64,000 nt of DNA from Oscheius onirici. Its lineage: Eukaryota > Nematoda > Chromadorea > Rhabditida > Rhabditidae. The stretch lies in the NCBI GenBank assembly GCA_932521025.1, contig OW051469.1:1438398-1502397 (forward strand), read 5' to 3'. The notes under the pieces are model-generated. The model saw nothing but the letters and a program-made list of their open reading frames with translations, was not told the origin of the DNA and made no database searches. Below, piece by piece: positions 39,403-50,852 of the stretch. The position numbers and the translations under genes were made by a program. The first letter of the stretch is position 1, and each line of letters begins with the position of its first letter.

Positions 39403-42400
39403 TTAGCGGATTGACTGCTTCTGAGTCAAGTTGTAGTAATTTCCTTTCAGAGCGATCAGTTCGTCGTGGGTTCCTGAAAGAAGAGTAATTTAACAGAGGA
39501 GACTTTTACTCACCTCTTTCGACCACCTTTCCTTCCTTGAAAACCACAATAAGGTCAGAGTTGACGATTGTTGAGAGCCGATGGGCTATCACAAGACAAG
39601 ATCGGCCCGTCTTTGCTTGATCCAGAGCCAATTGGACATGTTTCTCTGACTCGGTATCTAAGGCTGAAGTGGCCTCGTCCAGGATGAGAATCTTCGGTTC
39701 TCTGACCAAGGCCCTTGCTATGGCAATTCTTTGTTTCTGTCCACCAGACAGCTGGGTTCCCTTGTCTCCGACTCGGGTACAATAACCGTTGGGAAGAGAG
39801 GTTACAAAGTCATGAATGTTGGCTTTCTTGGCAGCATTAAAGATGTCCTCTTCGGTCACGGCTCCCTCTATCAATCCGTACAGAATATTCTCTCTGATAG
39901 ACATGTCGAAGAGAATCGGCTCCTGTGAGACTAGAGCCATCTGTCCTCTCAGATGGCCGGGATTCATTTCCTTGATCGAACATCCGTCCATTTCCTAGAA
40001 AATTTACATTTTTTTCCTTTTTTTTACGCTGGCTCTGTCCCACTGTCTCTCTTTCAAAAAAATACTCACAATAAGTCCATCAATCGGATCATAGAATCGT
40101 TCCAGGAGAGAAACCATCGTCGATTTTCCACAGCCACTAGGTCCTACCAAAGCAACAGTTTCGCCAGGCTTGATTTCCAGATCGAGGTCGTCCATTACCG
40201 TCACATCTTCTCTTTCCGGGTAGTAGAACTTTAGTCCCTTGGCCTTGATATGTCCAGTGATCCTTGGTCTTCTTCCAGCTTCGCTCATTCCGTCAATCTT
40301 CGGCTCCTGATCCAGCATCTTGAACAGGAGACCAGCAGCCATTTTGGCCACCATGTAGTCTGGCATGAAGCCGGCAATGACTCCAAGACTTCCAGAAGTG
40401 AAGGAGACGGCAAATAGGGCTCGAAGTACGTCTTGTGGATCCATAATCTTGTGATAGATGTAATATAGTCCGACACGGAAAGAGACGGCGTACAAGAAGA
40501 AGTGAATGGACATTCCGAAGCCGTACGAAAGTCCCTGCATCACTGCTTTCTGTCTGTTCGTCTCCATCGGTCTCTGTAGATGATGACAGAACTTTTTGTA
40601 TAGTTTGTCCTGGAGGGTGAGACTCTGAACAGTTCGCATGTTTTCCATGGCTTCCATGGCGATACGACCGCAGGTTTCCATGTGCTTTTCGTCCTGGAGC
40701 CATCTCTTTTCGAGGTAGTTGCCTCTCAAGGTCCAGATGAATCCAGCCAAGGGATACAATGGAACCACAATCAGGGCCAGCTGCCATCCGAAAAAGAAGG
40801 CAACGGAGACGGCCAGCATGTCTGTGAAGCATTCAGCGAAAATCAGTCCCATTCTCTCATTGATTGCCGGCTTCATATTGTTGGCATCGGTAGCTAGTCG
40901 CGTGACAATCTTTCCCGGAGCATGAGCCGGCTTGTCGAAGTAGCCGGCGTCTGAAAGAGATTTATAAAAATAAATGGGAAGAGCGAAAACCTTGTCTCAG
41001 CACATTTCTGAAGACTTTGCTGCGAAGCCGCTTCGTCATACTCTCAGCTGCTTTTCCATAGAATGAGAGCTGGACGAGTTGGGTGAGCGCGTAGATGAAT
41101 CCGAGTCCGAGGAAGCCGAAAGCAATGAGATGGCCCTCAAACTGCATTCGACTCTTGTCCTCGTAGGAGAAGATCTAAATTTTGTAAATTTTCCAACCAA
41201 AATCGCCAGTGTGAAAACTGATGTTTTTAAGCAAAATTTTGTGATGATCAGTCTTATTAGAGACTCCTGAGCGGTTGATAAAATAAAGCAAAAAAACACT
41301 GAAAGGGGATTGAACTGGACCAGATTGCGGTTTCGTAATCGAGCACGTTACCACTTCGCCACGCGGGAAAACTTGGCGGCACGTGCGGCCGTGCTCATAC
41401 GTTTAGCTAAGTCAGGGATTGTTTGATGAACAAAGTTTGGTTTTTAAAGAAACTTACACGAATGAGTTGAGTGAAGAAGAGCGAAAGAGACGGATAGATG
41501 GTTCCTTCCAGAAGAGAGAAGAACAAAGCACAGAGCAGGTATTTCCATTCCGGACGGGCTTCCCTAACAATTCTAAAGATACTGGCTTGAGTAGCTCCTT
41601 CTTCAGCCAGCTCTTCTTTCAAGCGCTTGACTGTTTCGTCTTCGTCTTCATCCACTAGTTCGTCCATTATGGAGGAGAGATTCGAATGCATTCTCTGAAA
41701 ATTCAGTTAAAAGGACAGAGAGACAGGCATACCGAGAGCTCATGTCTTTCAGAGCTGAAGGACCTCGAGTTGAGGGTTTGTCTTTTGGCTGGGTTTTCTA
41801 AACTTTACCATTAGAAATTAAAATGAAGTACCGTATTTTTTCTGATAGAAGCACCCCTGTACGCAATTACGTACGCATTTTTTTCGGGTTGATAAAAAAT
41901 TTTCCCAACTTTCCGACTATTTTTCCCATACAGATACTAAAAAAAAATAAAGTATAAATTGGAAAATTATGTCTTCACCCCGAAAAAAATGCGTACGTAA
42001 TTGCGTACTGGAGTGCTTCTATTAGAGCTTTTACGGTATCCAACCTTCTGAGTCAAAGTCAACAAAAACTTGGGCATTGACGAGGTCAAAGTAGAGTCCT
42101 TCCTTGGCTACCAACTCTTCGTGTGTGCCTTCCTCGACAATCTCTCCGTTCTTCATGGCAATAATTTTGTTAGCATTTCTGATTGTTGAGAGTCGGTGTG
42201 CCACAACGATTGTGGTTGTTCCTTTGGAGGCCTACAATTGATCAATTTATAGTTTTTTTTAACTTTTTTCTACGTTTTCGAGAGCCTCTTGGACAACGCG
42301 TTCACTGTCAGCGTCAAGAGCTGAAGTAGCTTCGTCCAGTAGAAGAATCTTCGGATTTCGGACCAGGGCTCTGGCAATGGCTATTCGCTGCTTCTGACCT

Positions 42401-45400
42401 CCGGACAGCTGAGCTCCTCGGTCTCCAACCAAAGTTTTTAGGCCCATGGGAAATCCTTTGACAAAGTCCTGGGCATTGGCCTTCTGCAAAGCTTTCCAGA
42501 TCTGTTCTTCTGAAATGTTTTCTCTTCCGTAGCGAATGTTCTCCTCAATTGTCGTGTTGAAAAGGATTGGTTCTTGTGAAACGACACCGATTGTCTTTCT
42601 CAAGTGGTCAATGTTCCATTGGTCCACTTCGATGCCGTCAATGATGATCTGAACATATACTGTATGGTAGTACTATGACCAGGCAACACGACTCGATTTT
42701 ACGCAAAATTGTGTACTGCGTATAATTGGCAAATTCAGGGTTTTTAGGTGTTTTTCACCTAGTTTTTGGTTTTCTAGCTCAGCTTATTGTTCTTATCACG
42801 ATAGATAAACCTGAAAACTTTTATTCGACCGATAAAAGTAGCAAAAAAAAGCGAAAAATAAGAGTATGTCATATTCTATTTTTTTTTTATCAATTTCCAC
42901 CAATTTGCGCTGAAACGCATTTTTCCTAGGTTATTTTAGACGCTGGTTAGCATAAACTTAGTAGGAAAACAAAAAACTAGTTTAAAAACACCTAAAAACA
43001 CTAAATTTGCCAAATATACTCAGTACGCAAATTTGCGTCAAATCGAGTCGTGTTGCCTGTCACTACCTACCGTATTTCTTCTAATAGAACACCCCTGTAC
43101 CCAATTACGTACGCATTTTTTTCGGATTGATAAAATTTTTTCCAAACTTTCCGACTATTTTTCCCATACAGATAGCCATTTCAGCTACCAAGGAAAAATA
43201 AAATATAAGTTTAAAAATTATGTCTTCACCCCGAAAAAAATGCGTACGTAATTGCGTACAGGGGTGCTTCTATTAGAGCTTTTACGGTATTACAGTTTTC
43301 TGTCTACTTACCCTTCCACTGTTCGGATCGTAGAATCTCAGAAGAAGCTGCACAATGGTACTTTTTCCACTGCCACTGGCTCCGACAAGAGCGACAGTCT
43401 GTCCCGGCTCGACGTCGAAGGAGACGCCCTTCAGTACTGGAACATCTGGACGAGAAGGGTAGGTGAAACGGAGGTCTTGGAAACTGATGCGACCATCAAC
43501 ATGATACGGTTTCTCTCCCTCAGTCGAGTAGGCATCAATTTCTGGTTCCTGTAGGGGTTTGAGAGTATAATTTTGAACAAAAACTCACTCGGTCAATGAT
43601 TTCGAAGAGGATACCGGCTGCTCCCATAGCTTTGCCGACCTGGGAGAGAAGGGGTGCAACACAGTCTACGTGACCGACACTGAGCATCAGAGTTATGAAA
43701 ACCTACAAATCTGATCAATTTGTCCAGTGCTGGAACTTACAGTAACCACGACACCTCCATTCATCTCACCAGAGACGACCATGTTGGTTCCAAAGTAGAG
43801 AGAGATACAATAGGATCCGAAGATGAGAATGAAGCTCAGACCCATCAGAATTCCGTGAAGACGGGCGTACCGAGTTCCGGCGCGACGGATCTTCTCGAGA
43901 ACGGAGTTGTATCTAAAAATAACTTTGCCAGACTTGGAAAAGCTACAAACTGGTCGCACTCGTATTGTTGTCCATTGAAGGCCATCACGGTCCTGATGGA
44001 AGTCAGTGCTTGTTCGGCTATGGCTCCTGATTTGGCATCCAGTTCCTCGATTTCCGATTCTACAGCGGCAATCGTCTGAACGTTTTTTGTTGAAAGCTGT
44101 CCCTTTGTCTCTGTCTCCCTGTCTCTCTCATACCTTGGTATCGAATACACCCAAAGCAGCGATAAACGGAACCAGAGACATTCCAATCAATGAAAGTTTC
44201 CAGTCGTAGTAGAAGCAGATGATGAAGGAGCCAAGAAACTCAGCCAGGTACTCGAAAATGTATCCGATATGGTTACAGGTTCCTTCCTTGACTCTTTGTA
44301 GATTACTGTAACTGATTTTTAACTAAAAATTCCGTCTTTTTACCTAAAAAGTTCCGTGGCCAGTCCACCAGACTTCTGATTGTCGAACCAGCCAATGTTC
44401 TGTCTCAGAATGGCCTTCATAAAGTTCTTCCTCATTCGATTTACATTGTTTTCTCCGGAGAGAAGGAAACAAATGTCCTGTGACTCATTTTTTCGCTTTT
44501 TCGGAACAAAACTACCTGTACAGTTGCTGCAATGAATGCAGCCAGAGCCAGGTACAAGTAGAGCATGCAAGAGTGTTCGACCTTGCTGTGGAATTCTTCG
44601 AAAATCTTCTCCCTCTCTGGGTCTGTCTCGTTGAGCGGAGCCAGTCGATTAGTAAAGTTCATAAAGGTCTGCGAGAGGTCTCCAATGACTCCCGCCATCA
44701 GGGGAGTAGTAAATCCAACGGTGATGGCCACCACGGCTCCAATAACCATCAGGATTCGGTCAGAACATGATGTGTAGCGGAACTGGAACCCGATAATTCT
44801 GTAGTGTCCAGACTTTTTTTCGAGTATGAGTTCTGATATGGAGCTTGGAGAGAAAAACTCGCTGATTATTTTATCCTGTATATTTTATACGACTATAATT
44901 TATTCGTCTTTTTTTCGACTTTGACCGAGATATAGGCGCTCAAAGTCGCTCTCCCAGAACAAAGTTATCGTTTTGACAAGTCAAATAGTGAGTTAGGCAG
45001 AGGAATATGTAGCCGAACTTGGGACAACTTGGAGCATGTTGCTCTTTGTTTTCGTAAAAAGCGTTCCAACCGCTTTTAATTGTTGTGAAGAAGCATTTTT
45101 TGCCTCAAAATTAAGCGGATATAAGAAGAAGGAGTCACGGCAGAAATTTGAGGTTCACACCTCCTACAAAACCTTCGAATAAAAAAGTCTAGACACTAGC
45201 TTTAACTAACAAAAATGCAAAAATGGTGTATGCAGGATGGAGTCGAACCAGATGGTGGTTGACAGAAAATACTATACTTTCCCTCTTCAGAATAAATTCA
45301 GAAAACGAAAGTTTTTATCTTGCGGCAGCATTTTCACACGATTTCTTTTGTTATCTTTCTCGTCTGTCATTGCCCAAAAACTTGCACTTTTCCCCAAAGT

Positions 45401-45613
45401 TCCGTCGCTATGACCTCGTAAAAATCGATGTTCAGCAAACAAAGGAGCCTAGGTAACATATTAAAAAGACTCACTAGCTGTCCTAAGGTAGCTCTTCTAG
45501 GCTTATGTTCCTCGCTGGAAATTATTGTTTTCTTCCACCGAAGATACAAAAAATTACCTTTCAGAAATAAGTAGTTGGCTTGAATCGCTTCTTTGTCGCT
45601 CAAAATCGTCCAT
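39403..45613 (-). CDS. P-glycoprotein, full ABCB transporter
   Basis: Start ATG 45613 gives [18 protein letters not shown], followed by [13 protein letters not shown] and [20 protein letters not shown], which is TM1 of P-gp. Then TMD1 (about 43690-44800), NBD1 (42040-43560) with [12 protein letters not shown] (Walker A, about 43385), [18 protein letters not shown] (signature) and [13 protein letters not shown] (Walker B), a linker with acidic [10 protein letters not shown] (41.6 kb), TMD2 (40300-41560), and NBD2 with [49 protein letters not shown] and VIAHRLST. It ends NLTQKQSIR. Both nucleotide-binding sites look intact, so an active drug/lipid exporter at the plasma membrane is expected. 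Introns hold at least three mobile elements (41831, 42682, 43070) and a tRNA-like fragment at about 41305-41375. The paralog number within the nematode PGP family cannot be assigned. Confidence 0.93.
41305..41375 (-). other. Decayed tRNA-like sequence in a P-gp intron
   Basis: The reverse strand reads GGCGAAGTGGTAACGTGC (D-arm-like), loop ATTACGAA (ACG, Arg-like) and GTCCAGTTCAATCCC (T-arm-like). The stems do not pair well, so it is probably a pseudogene or tRNA-derived repeat. Confidence 0.35.
41831..42036. mobile_element. TA-flanked MITE, CCGTA family, copy 2
   Basis: 206 bp with TA on both flanks. Ends match copies 1 and 3 but the left end and the centre have diverged and a short central segment is missing. 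It lies in the P-gp intron between the NBD1 exon and the linker exon, with its right end 8 bp from the splice donor. Confidence 0.8.
42682..43059. mobile_element. Foldback element in a P-gp intron
   Basis: The left end GGCAACACGACTCGATTT and right end AAATCGAGTCGTGTTGCC are perfect reverse complements. Pairing continues through ACGCAAATTTGCGT-like and CACCTAAAAACAC/GGTGTTTTTAGG-like segments. About 378 bp, A/T-rich centre. It is separated by about 10 bp from MITE copy 3, so two insertions sit side by side. Confidence 0.8.
43070..43287. mobile_element. TA-flanked MITE, CCGTA family, copy 3
   Basis: 218 bp, TA on both flanks, apparently base-for-base the same as copy 1 at 27903-28120. Located in the P-gp intron preceding NBD1, 26 bp from the splice donor. 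Confidence 0.85.
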
Positions 45614-45900
45614 TTTGTCAGGGTTTTCGGCTGATTCATGGGAAGGAGTTCAAACGCAGATGTGTGTTTTGACCTAAAATTGGTCAAGTTGGGTTGGATG
45701 GTTGCCAAGTGCAGTTTTTCGACTTTTATAGTGGCGAAGGCGGCGCCAGAACGCAGTATTGCACAATCGGGGGAAGCCGGCGTGTTGACATCACGACGGG
45801 GATCGGAAGATCAGTTGGCGCAGACCAAAGAGTGGCTAGACAGAGAAAGAACCGAGCCGTACAGTTTTATGGGGAAATGACTCATTTCTCTCTTGTGCAA

Positions 45901-46262
45901 TCTCGAGAAAGACAGAGGGACAGAATGACAGAATGACAGAGACAGAGGGACAGAATGACAGAATGACAGAGACAGAGGGACAGAATGACAGAGAGACAGA
46001 GGGACAAAGGGACAGAGGGACAGAATGACAGAGACAGAGGGACAAAGGGACAGAGGGACAGAGGGACAGAATGACAGAGACAGAGGGACAGAATGACAGA
46101 ATGACAGAGACAGAGGGACAGAGGGACAGAATGACAGAAACAGAGGGACAGAATGACAGAGAGACAGAGGGACAAAGGGACAGAGGGATAGAATGACAGA
46201 GACAGAGGGACAGAATGACAGAAGAGCAGAGGGTCAGGGGACGGAGGGACGCAGAGACAGGG
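45901..46262. repeat. GACAGAGG/GACAGAAT simple-sequence tandem array
   Basis: About 360 bp made of the 8-mers GACAGAGG, GACAGAAT and GACAAAGG plus GACAGA spacers, arranged in higher-order blocks such as GACAGAATGACAGAGACAGAGG. Related short runs appear across the window (15.70 kb, 31.55 kb, 38.48 kb, 54.67 kb), often inside introns. Confidence 0.9.
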
Positions 46263-46391
46263 ATCACTACGAAAAAAACTAGGTGCACAAAGCGAGTCCA
46301 AAATTTATCCCGTCAGGTCGATTAAAGTTACGAAATGGCAAGTGTGATTACAGAGAAGGAAAACTTATAGAATGCAAGGCGAAGTGATCGA

Positions 46392-48004
46392 CTAGATGAA
46401 ACGGAAAATGAGCAGGAGGATGAACATGGCAGCGACACCGAGAAGACCGTCCTGGAAGCGGCGGAGGCGACTGTCTTGTCGGGTCTTGGTCTTCTTACAT
46501 GTCTCCATGTGATCTCTGCAAAACGTTTCCTTAGTTTTAAACTATTCTTTTTTTAGGCCACCATATACCCGTCCGTAAAAAGTTCACCCCTCCCATAGTT
46601 TGCACTTTTTCGCAGCATCATTTTGGGTTTAAATATACTTTTTGATACTTTTGTTGTCGTACAAAGTTTTGGGTCTGATTGAAGCAGAGTAAGACTTAAA
46701 ATTTGACCAGCCGTCTATGGTCTGTTCAAAAAGAAGAGAGATTAACGTAGCTCTTCCCTTCGAGACCCACTTAGCACAGAAACATTGAATACCCAGCCAA
46801 CTATTTCGAAAGATACGCAGAGAATTTTGGAATTTGCTGGCTGAGTATCCAATGTTTGTGTGCTAAGTGGGTGAAGGAAGGATCTAAAATCTTACGGTAA
46901 TCCCGCTTCTTTTTGAACAGACCGTACAACGGCTTATGCCGCCGTGGCGCCTGCGGAGCTCAAATATACGAAACAAAACCTGCCTGGGTTCTTATGATGG
47001 AAAGACTTGACAGGTGATCAGGAACAAGATTTTTAAGGCAACGCAGACGTCCTGAATGGCCTCTTCTCCGTAATAGTAGCCGGCTCCAGATTTGACGTCG
47101 TCAAAATATCAGAACAATGTGTTTGAACGTTGTATCATTCCGACTCCCTGTTCTCTGTCTCTCTACATGTCTGTCTCTCTGTTTCTATCTCCCTGTCTCT
47201 CTATCTCTCTCACTGTCTCTCTCCGACTCTTTTACTCGCCGACAAAGAGAGTTTACCCTGTATGGTCTGCGCCTTGCCTCACTGTCATCACATCTGGACG
47301 GTGTTTATATTGGGTCAGTTTTCGGCTTGGGAGGCAGGCTGGAGTACGCGGTTTGCCAGAGAGCCCTATAATGATGGCCGGGAAATAGAGGAAACAGGCT
47401 CAGAAGAAGGAAAAGAGGACAGAGAAGGATGACGAAACTCTGAACTAGAAACATTTCATCCACAGACAACACCTGCCTAGAGGAAGCCTACACAGTTGAA
47501 TAGCAGGTCTTCGTAAAAGCTTGAGATATGTACACAGCTGAGAAATCAAGAGTCTTTTTTCTAGAAAGGCGTAGGAGGACATACTGACAAACAACATGTG
47601 AATTTCACGAAATAAAGCTGTTGATAGGGGCGACCATGACCAGAAGAAGGAATCCGAAGAGGAGCATGAGAAGAACGCCAATCTCCCGGCCATTCTTCTC
47701 GACCAATGGCTGACAGGGCTTGGTAACAGTTGCTGTTGGGATTGTGGTAGTCTTCTGTTCACAGATTTTTTGGTGATCTCTGAAAAACAGTACATATTTG
47801 TGAAGATTGTTAACCTACTTCTTGTCTTCCGGCCCGACATTGGCAGAATTTCCACTCAGACGACATTTGACACTGGACTGAATCAAAATTTGATGTCATA
47901 TCTGGGTAACAATACTGTCTTTGTCCCTCTGTCGATTAAAAGATAAAACCAACCTGATCATCGGACCCGTTGTGAGGGACATTTTCCATGGCCATTTTGC
48001 TCAT
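46392..48004 (-). CDS. Small tail-anchored membrane protein with two alternative last exons
   Basis: Exon 1 at 47954-48004 (MSKMAMENVPHNGSDDQ) and exon 2 at 47819-47877 (SSVKCRLSGNSANVGPEDK) end in phase 2. Two downstream exons both begin with the completing base and DH. Exon 3a, 47605-47779, encodes DHQKICEQKTTTIPTATVTK, then a hydrophobic tail, IGVLLMLLFGFLLLVMVAP, and INSFIS. Exon 3b, 46392-46515, encodes DHMETCKKTKTRQDSRLRR, then GLLGVAAMFILLLIFRFI. Both have a Cys a few residues after DH and end in one transmembrane segment with a stop just beyond, so the products would be about 90 and 75 residues. They look like duplicated, mutually exclusive terminal exons. Function unknown. The intervening kilobase holds a MITE and a phosphatase gene fragment. 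Confidence 0.6.
46716..46926. mobile_element. TA-ended foldback MITE, 'TGTTCAAAA' family, copy b
   Basis: Begins TATGGTCTGTTCAAAAAGAA and ends TTCTTTTTGAACAGACCGTA. Inner arms carry GACCCACTTAGCACA and TGTGCTAAGTGGGT, then TTGAATACCCAGCCAA paired with TTGGATACTCAGCC-like sequence. It sits between the alternative exons 3a and 3b. Confidence 0.8.
47017..47115 (-). pseudogene. Fragment of a second PP1-like pseudophosphatase gene
   Basis: About 95 bp match the exon/intron boundary at 31424-31520 of the membrane pseudophosphatase with few differences, including GCAACGCAGACGTCCTGAAT and CTCTTCTCCGTAATAGTAGC. Similarity stops at both sides, so this is a partial duplicate in the same orientation as the parent. 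Confidence 0.75.
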
Positions 48005-48268
48005 ACACTAAAAATATAAAATATATCTCGTGATGCGAAAATAGTCACATGACCGGGAAAAATTAAGGGCAAATTATTTGATTCTTCTGGAATTAAAAAG
48101 GGAAGCCGGGTTGTTTTGACAACAGAGCCGCTTCGCCATGGAGCGAGCGCAGACGGTCACCCAGGGGAATGGACATAACGAGATGGGAAAAGAGCGAATT
48201 TTAAAATAGCTGTGTGACTGGACTTTGAATAAGAATCAAAACGTGATTGAAAAAAAGTTTATTTTTGA

Positions 48269-50590
48269 TTACAAAACAGTCATCTGGAACCTTCGTTTCC
48301 CATTACGGACCGTGACAACAGCGATTTCGGATCTGCCTTCAAAGTAGAAATATTCATTTGGCTTGAATACCTCGTGCTGAACTACTTCTTCCAGAACAGG
48401 AATCCACTAAAATATAAGATTTCTTGAATGTTAAAAAATTGAACCTCTAATAGTTTTGGATACTGTGAGCTGAGTTGGATGCACCTTTCTGTGTCCAGAT
48501 CAACCGGGTCGAGGATTGCGAAGAGTCTTTTGAAATAGACGAATGCAGTAAAGTGACAGTCGACTGAGAAAATGAAGCTCTTGAGAGCGGATCCGTTGAG
48601 TTTCCAGTGCTGAAAGAGGTTTTTTGGTTGTACTGCAGTAGTCAGTTCGTTCAAAAAATTGGCGCCATTTTCCAAATTGCCTATATCTTGGTTTTTCACC
48701 TATTTCCTTTCATTTTTCCACGTTTGTAACCGTGCTTAATGTGTTTCACCTACTTTCGAAAAAGATAAGTCTGAAATAGAGGGAAATCACCAAGAACGGC
48801 TTATGAAGAGAAAGCAGCAAATTTTACGTCCAGGAGGTTTTTTTTACACGCAGAACTCGATAAACTTATTGTTAGAAATGTGAAAAAAATAAGAAAAATG
48901 GTGAAAAACGAAACTTCAAGGAAATTTGAGAAGGACGGAAACCGATTTTTTTTCTTCGTCTCTTTGTCCCTCCACGTACCATCAAGCCTTCGACGACAGC
49001 ATCCAAATGATCCTTACGATTAATGTCCAGCTTCCGAATGTTCAGATGCTCCAATGACATCAGAAGATATTTTATTGCTCCGGCATCCAGTGACAGAGCA
49101 AAATTTTCTGTGATTGTGATTCTCCGAACATTCTTAACAATTTTTAGTTTTTGAAAGGCGATTACCTGTATCAAGGATTGGAATAGTTCGACTTTACTTG
49201 AATTTGATCTGACCACGAAAAGGTTAAGATAAACGTTGTCTGGCCTCAGAACTTCACAGATTCCATTCAGAATATCTGGACGAATTGAACAGAATCGTAC
49301 GAAACCGCCAGTCTGATTAGTGAATCGTAGGAAATGGCAGAAGGGTTCCATATTTACTTTAACATTACTGTGTGTGAAGAATTCTTCAGAAATGTTCTGA
49401 AAGATGTTCGTAAAGCGGAGAGACAGAGAGAAATTCTCACCACATCGTAAAAACACGGTTTGTAGTTCCCTTTCAGCTCTCTTTGTAGAATCTCACTGTT
49501 TCTGAAGGCACCCAGATAGATAGAAAATTCTTCTTTCATATCAACGCACCACCGTTTCCTCTTCATTCTATCGACTGCCTGAAATTTAGATTTTTTGTCG
49601 ATTGGTTACGATCTGACCTCATCAAACGGAGGTTTCCTTCCTAATCGAATAAGTTCCAGCAGCTGCTGGACTCCTTCCTTTCTCACAGGCGCAGGTGATT
49701 GGCTTCTCTCTACCGCAGATATTGTCTTCTCCATTCGATCCATTAAACGTTCACATTCAAACACTTCGGTTGTGCTGGTTGTACGGGATTTCTCATCTTC
49801 CTCTCCTCGTCTTGGTCGGAACCGGAGAAAGCGAACCAAACCAGATGGATGGTGCTACAAAAAAAAGCTTATTACGACTGAACAAAACAGTTTAAAGCGT
49901 GTCTCCGGCTTCGAAAAATCGCTCGAGACCAATAGCGCAGGTTCCGTCACGATTACAGCGGGTACCGACACGATCTCATTCCAAAATTTTTATTTTCTCT
50001 ATTTCGACGTTTTACACTCGTTTTTTCGTTTCCAAACCATGTTTTATCGATTCGGATAAAGTGCAAAGCGTCGAAAAATGAAAAATATGCACTTTGAGGC
50101 AAGATCGTGACGGGACCAATGCCGCTTGGTCTCGCAAGGAATCTGGCAGCTTTAAATTTCTCAGTTTCTGTCTCTCTCTCTCTCTCTCTGTCAGTCAAAA
50201 AGCACTGAAAAAAACCCACTGAGTCAATCTCAAACCGAATTATCCAGTTATGAAATAGACTGATATTGATTCTTCCACGATTCTCCAAAACGAACTGATT
50301 GACGGCTCTGTTCGTTCTTCTCGCTCTCGAAAAGGCAGTCTGATTCATCTGAATTTTAGAAATTGTAACAATTTCAAAATATCCAAACTTTTTCAAAAGT
50401 CGCTCTGATCAAGGCATCCGGAAGTTTGTTCAGAGAAAAATGCTCATTTTTTGTTCGTCTTGGAACGAGGCAGTCATTTTGGTCCAGCTAAAACGAATAT
50501 CAGAAAAAAATGAAAAAAACTAACAGCCAAATCGTTGAGAAGACAAGTTTCGCAAATATCCGCGTCATTTGGGAGGGAGGTCGTCACCAT
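48269..50590 (-). CDS. F-box-like (FTH/FBXA-type) protein A
   Basis: Start 50590 gives MVTTSLPNDADICETCLLND, continuing with FSLNKLPDALIRATFEK and FGYFEIVTISKIQ, then RRTNRAVNQFVLENR, which is the arrangement of a nematode F-box (LP..v...l..l.....lr.vc). An exon at about 49617-49850 is charged linker. 49440-49590 and 48990-49400 encode an LRR/FTH-like C-terminal region (MEPFCHFLRFTNQTGGFVRF, ILNGICEVLRPDNVYLNL, LEHLNIRKLDINRKDHLD). The last exons, about 48447-48609 and 48269-48408, give HWKLNGSALKSFIFSVDCHF and a C-terminus RRFQMTVL. Such proteins act as SCF ubiquitin-ligase substrate adaptors in nematodes and expand rapidly. The family call is by pattern; the F-box is degenerate. Confidence 0.6.
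49921..50137. repeat. Inverted repeat in F-box-like gene A intron
   Basis: CGAGACCAATAGCGCAGGTT.. at the left and ..GACCAATGCCGCTTGGTCTCG at the right are imperfect reverse complements. An inner pair is TTTCGACGTTTTACACT and AGTGCAAAGCGTCGAAA. A CT microsatellite follows at about 50170-50190. Confidence 0.6.
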
Positions 50591-50852
50591 TGAGACCGAG
50601 AGTAGAAACTGCCCTCGACTTTATATGCCGAGACGCGTAGTGATGGAAACAGCGGGGGAGGAAATCACAGTTCTCTTTTTTTCTGCAGGACTTTCAGTGA
50701 TTTTATAGACACAAACAAATTTGTAGAGCAAGCGTCGGCACTTGCAGTAAACACGCCCCATCTAGATTTCAAAGCTCAGGGCTGTCTAACTGTCGAGTCT
50801 GTGGCTGCCAAAGTGAACCCCATTTATACTACAAAAAAAAGTTCATTCATAG

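Noticed and set aside
45836-46301. Long minus-strand ORFs of 139-150 codons rich in Ser-Leu-Cys-Pro
   Set aside because: They are translations of the GACAGAGG simple repeat, which is open in several frames at once.
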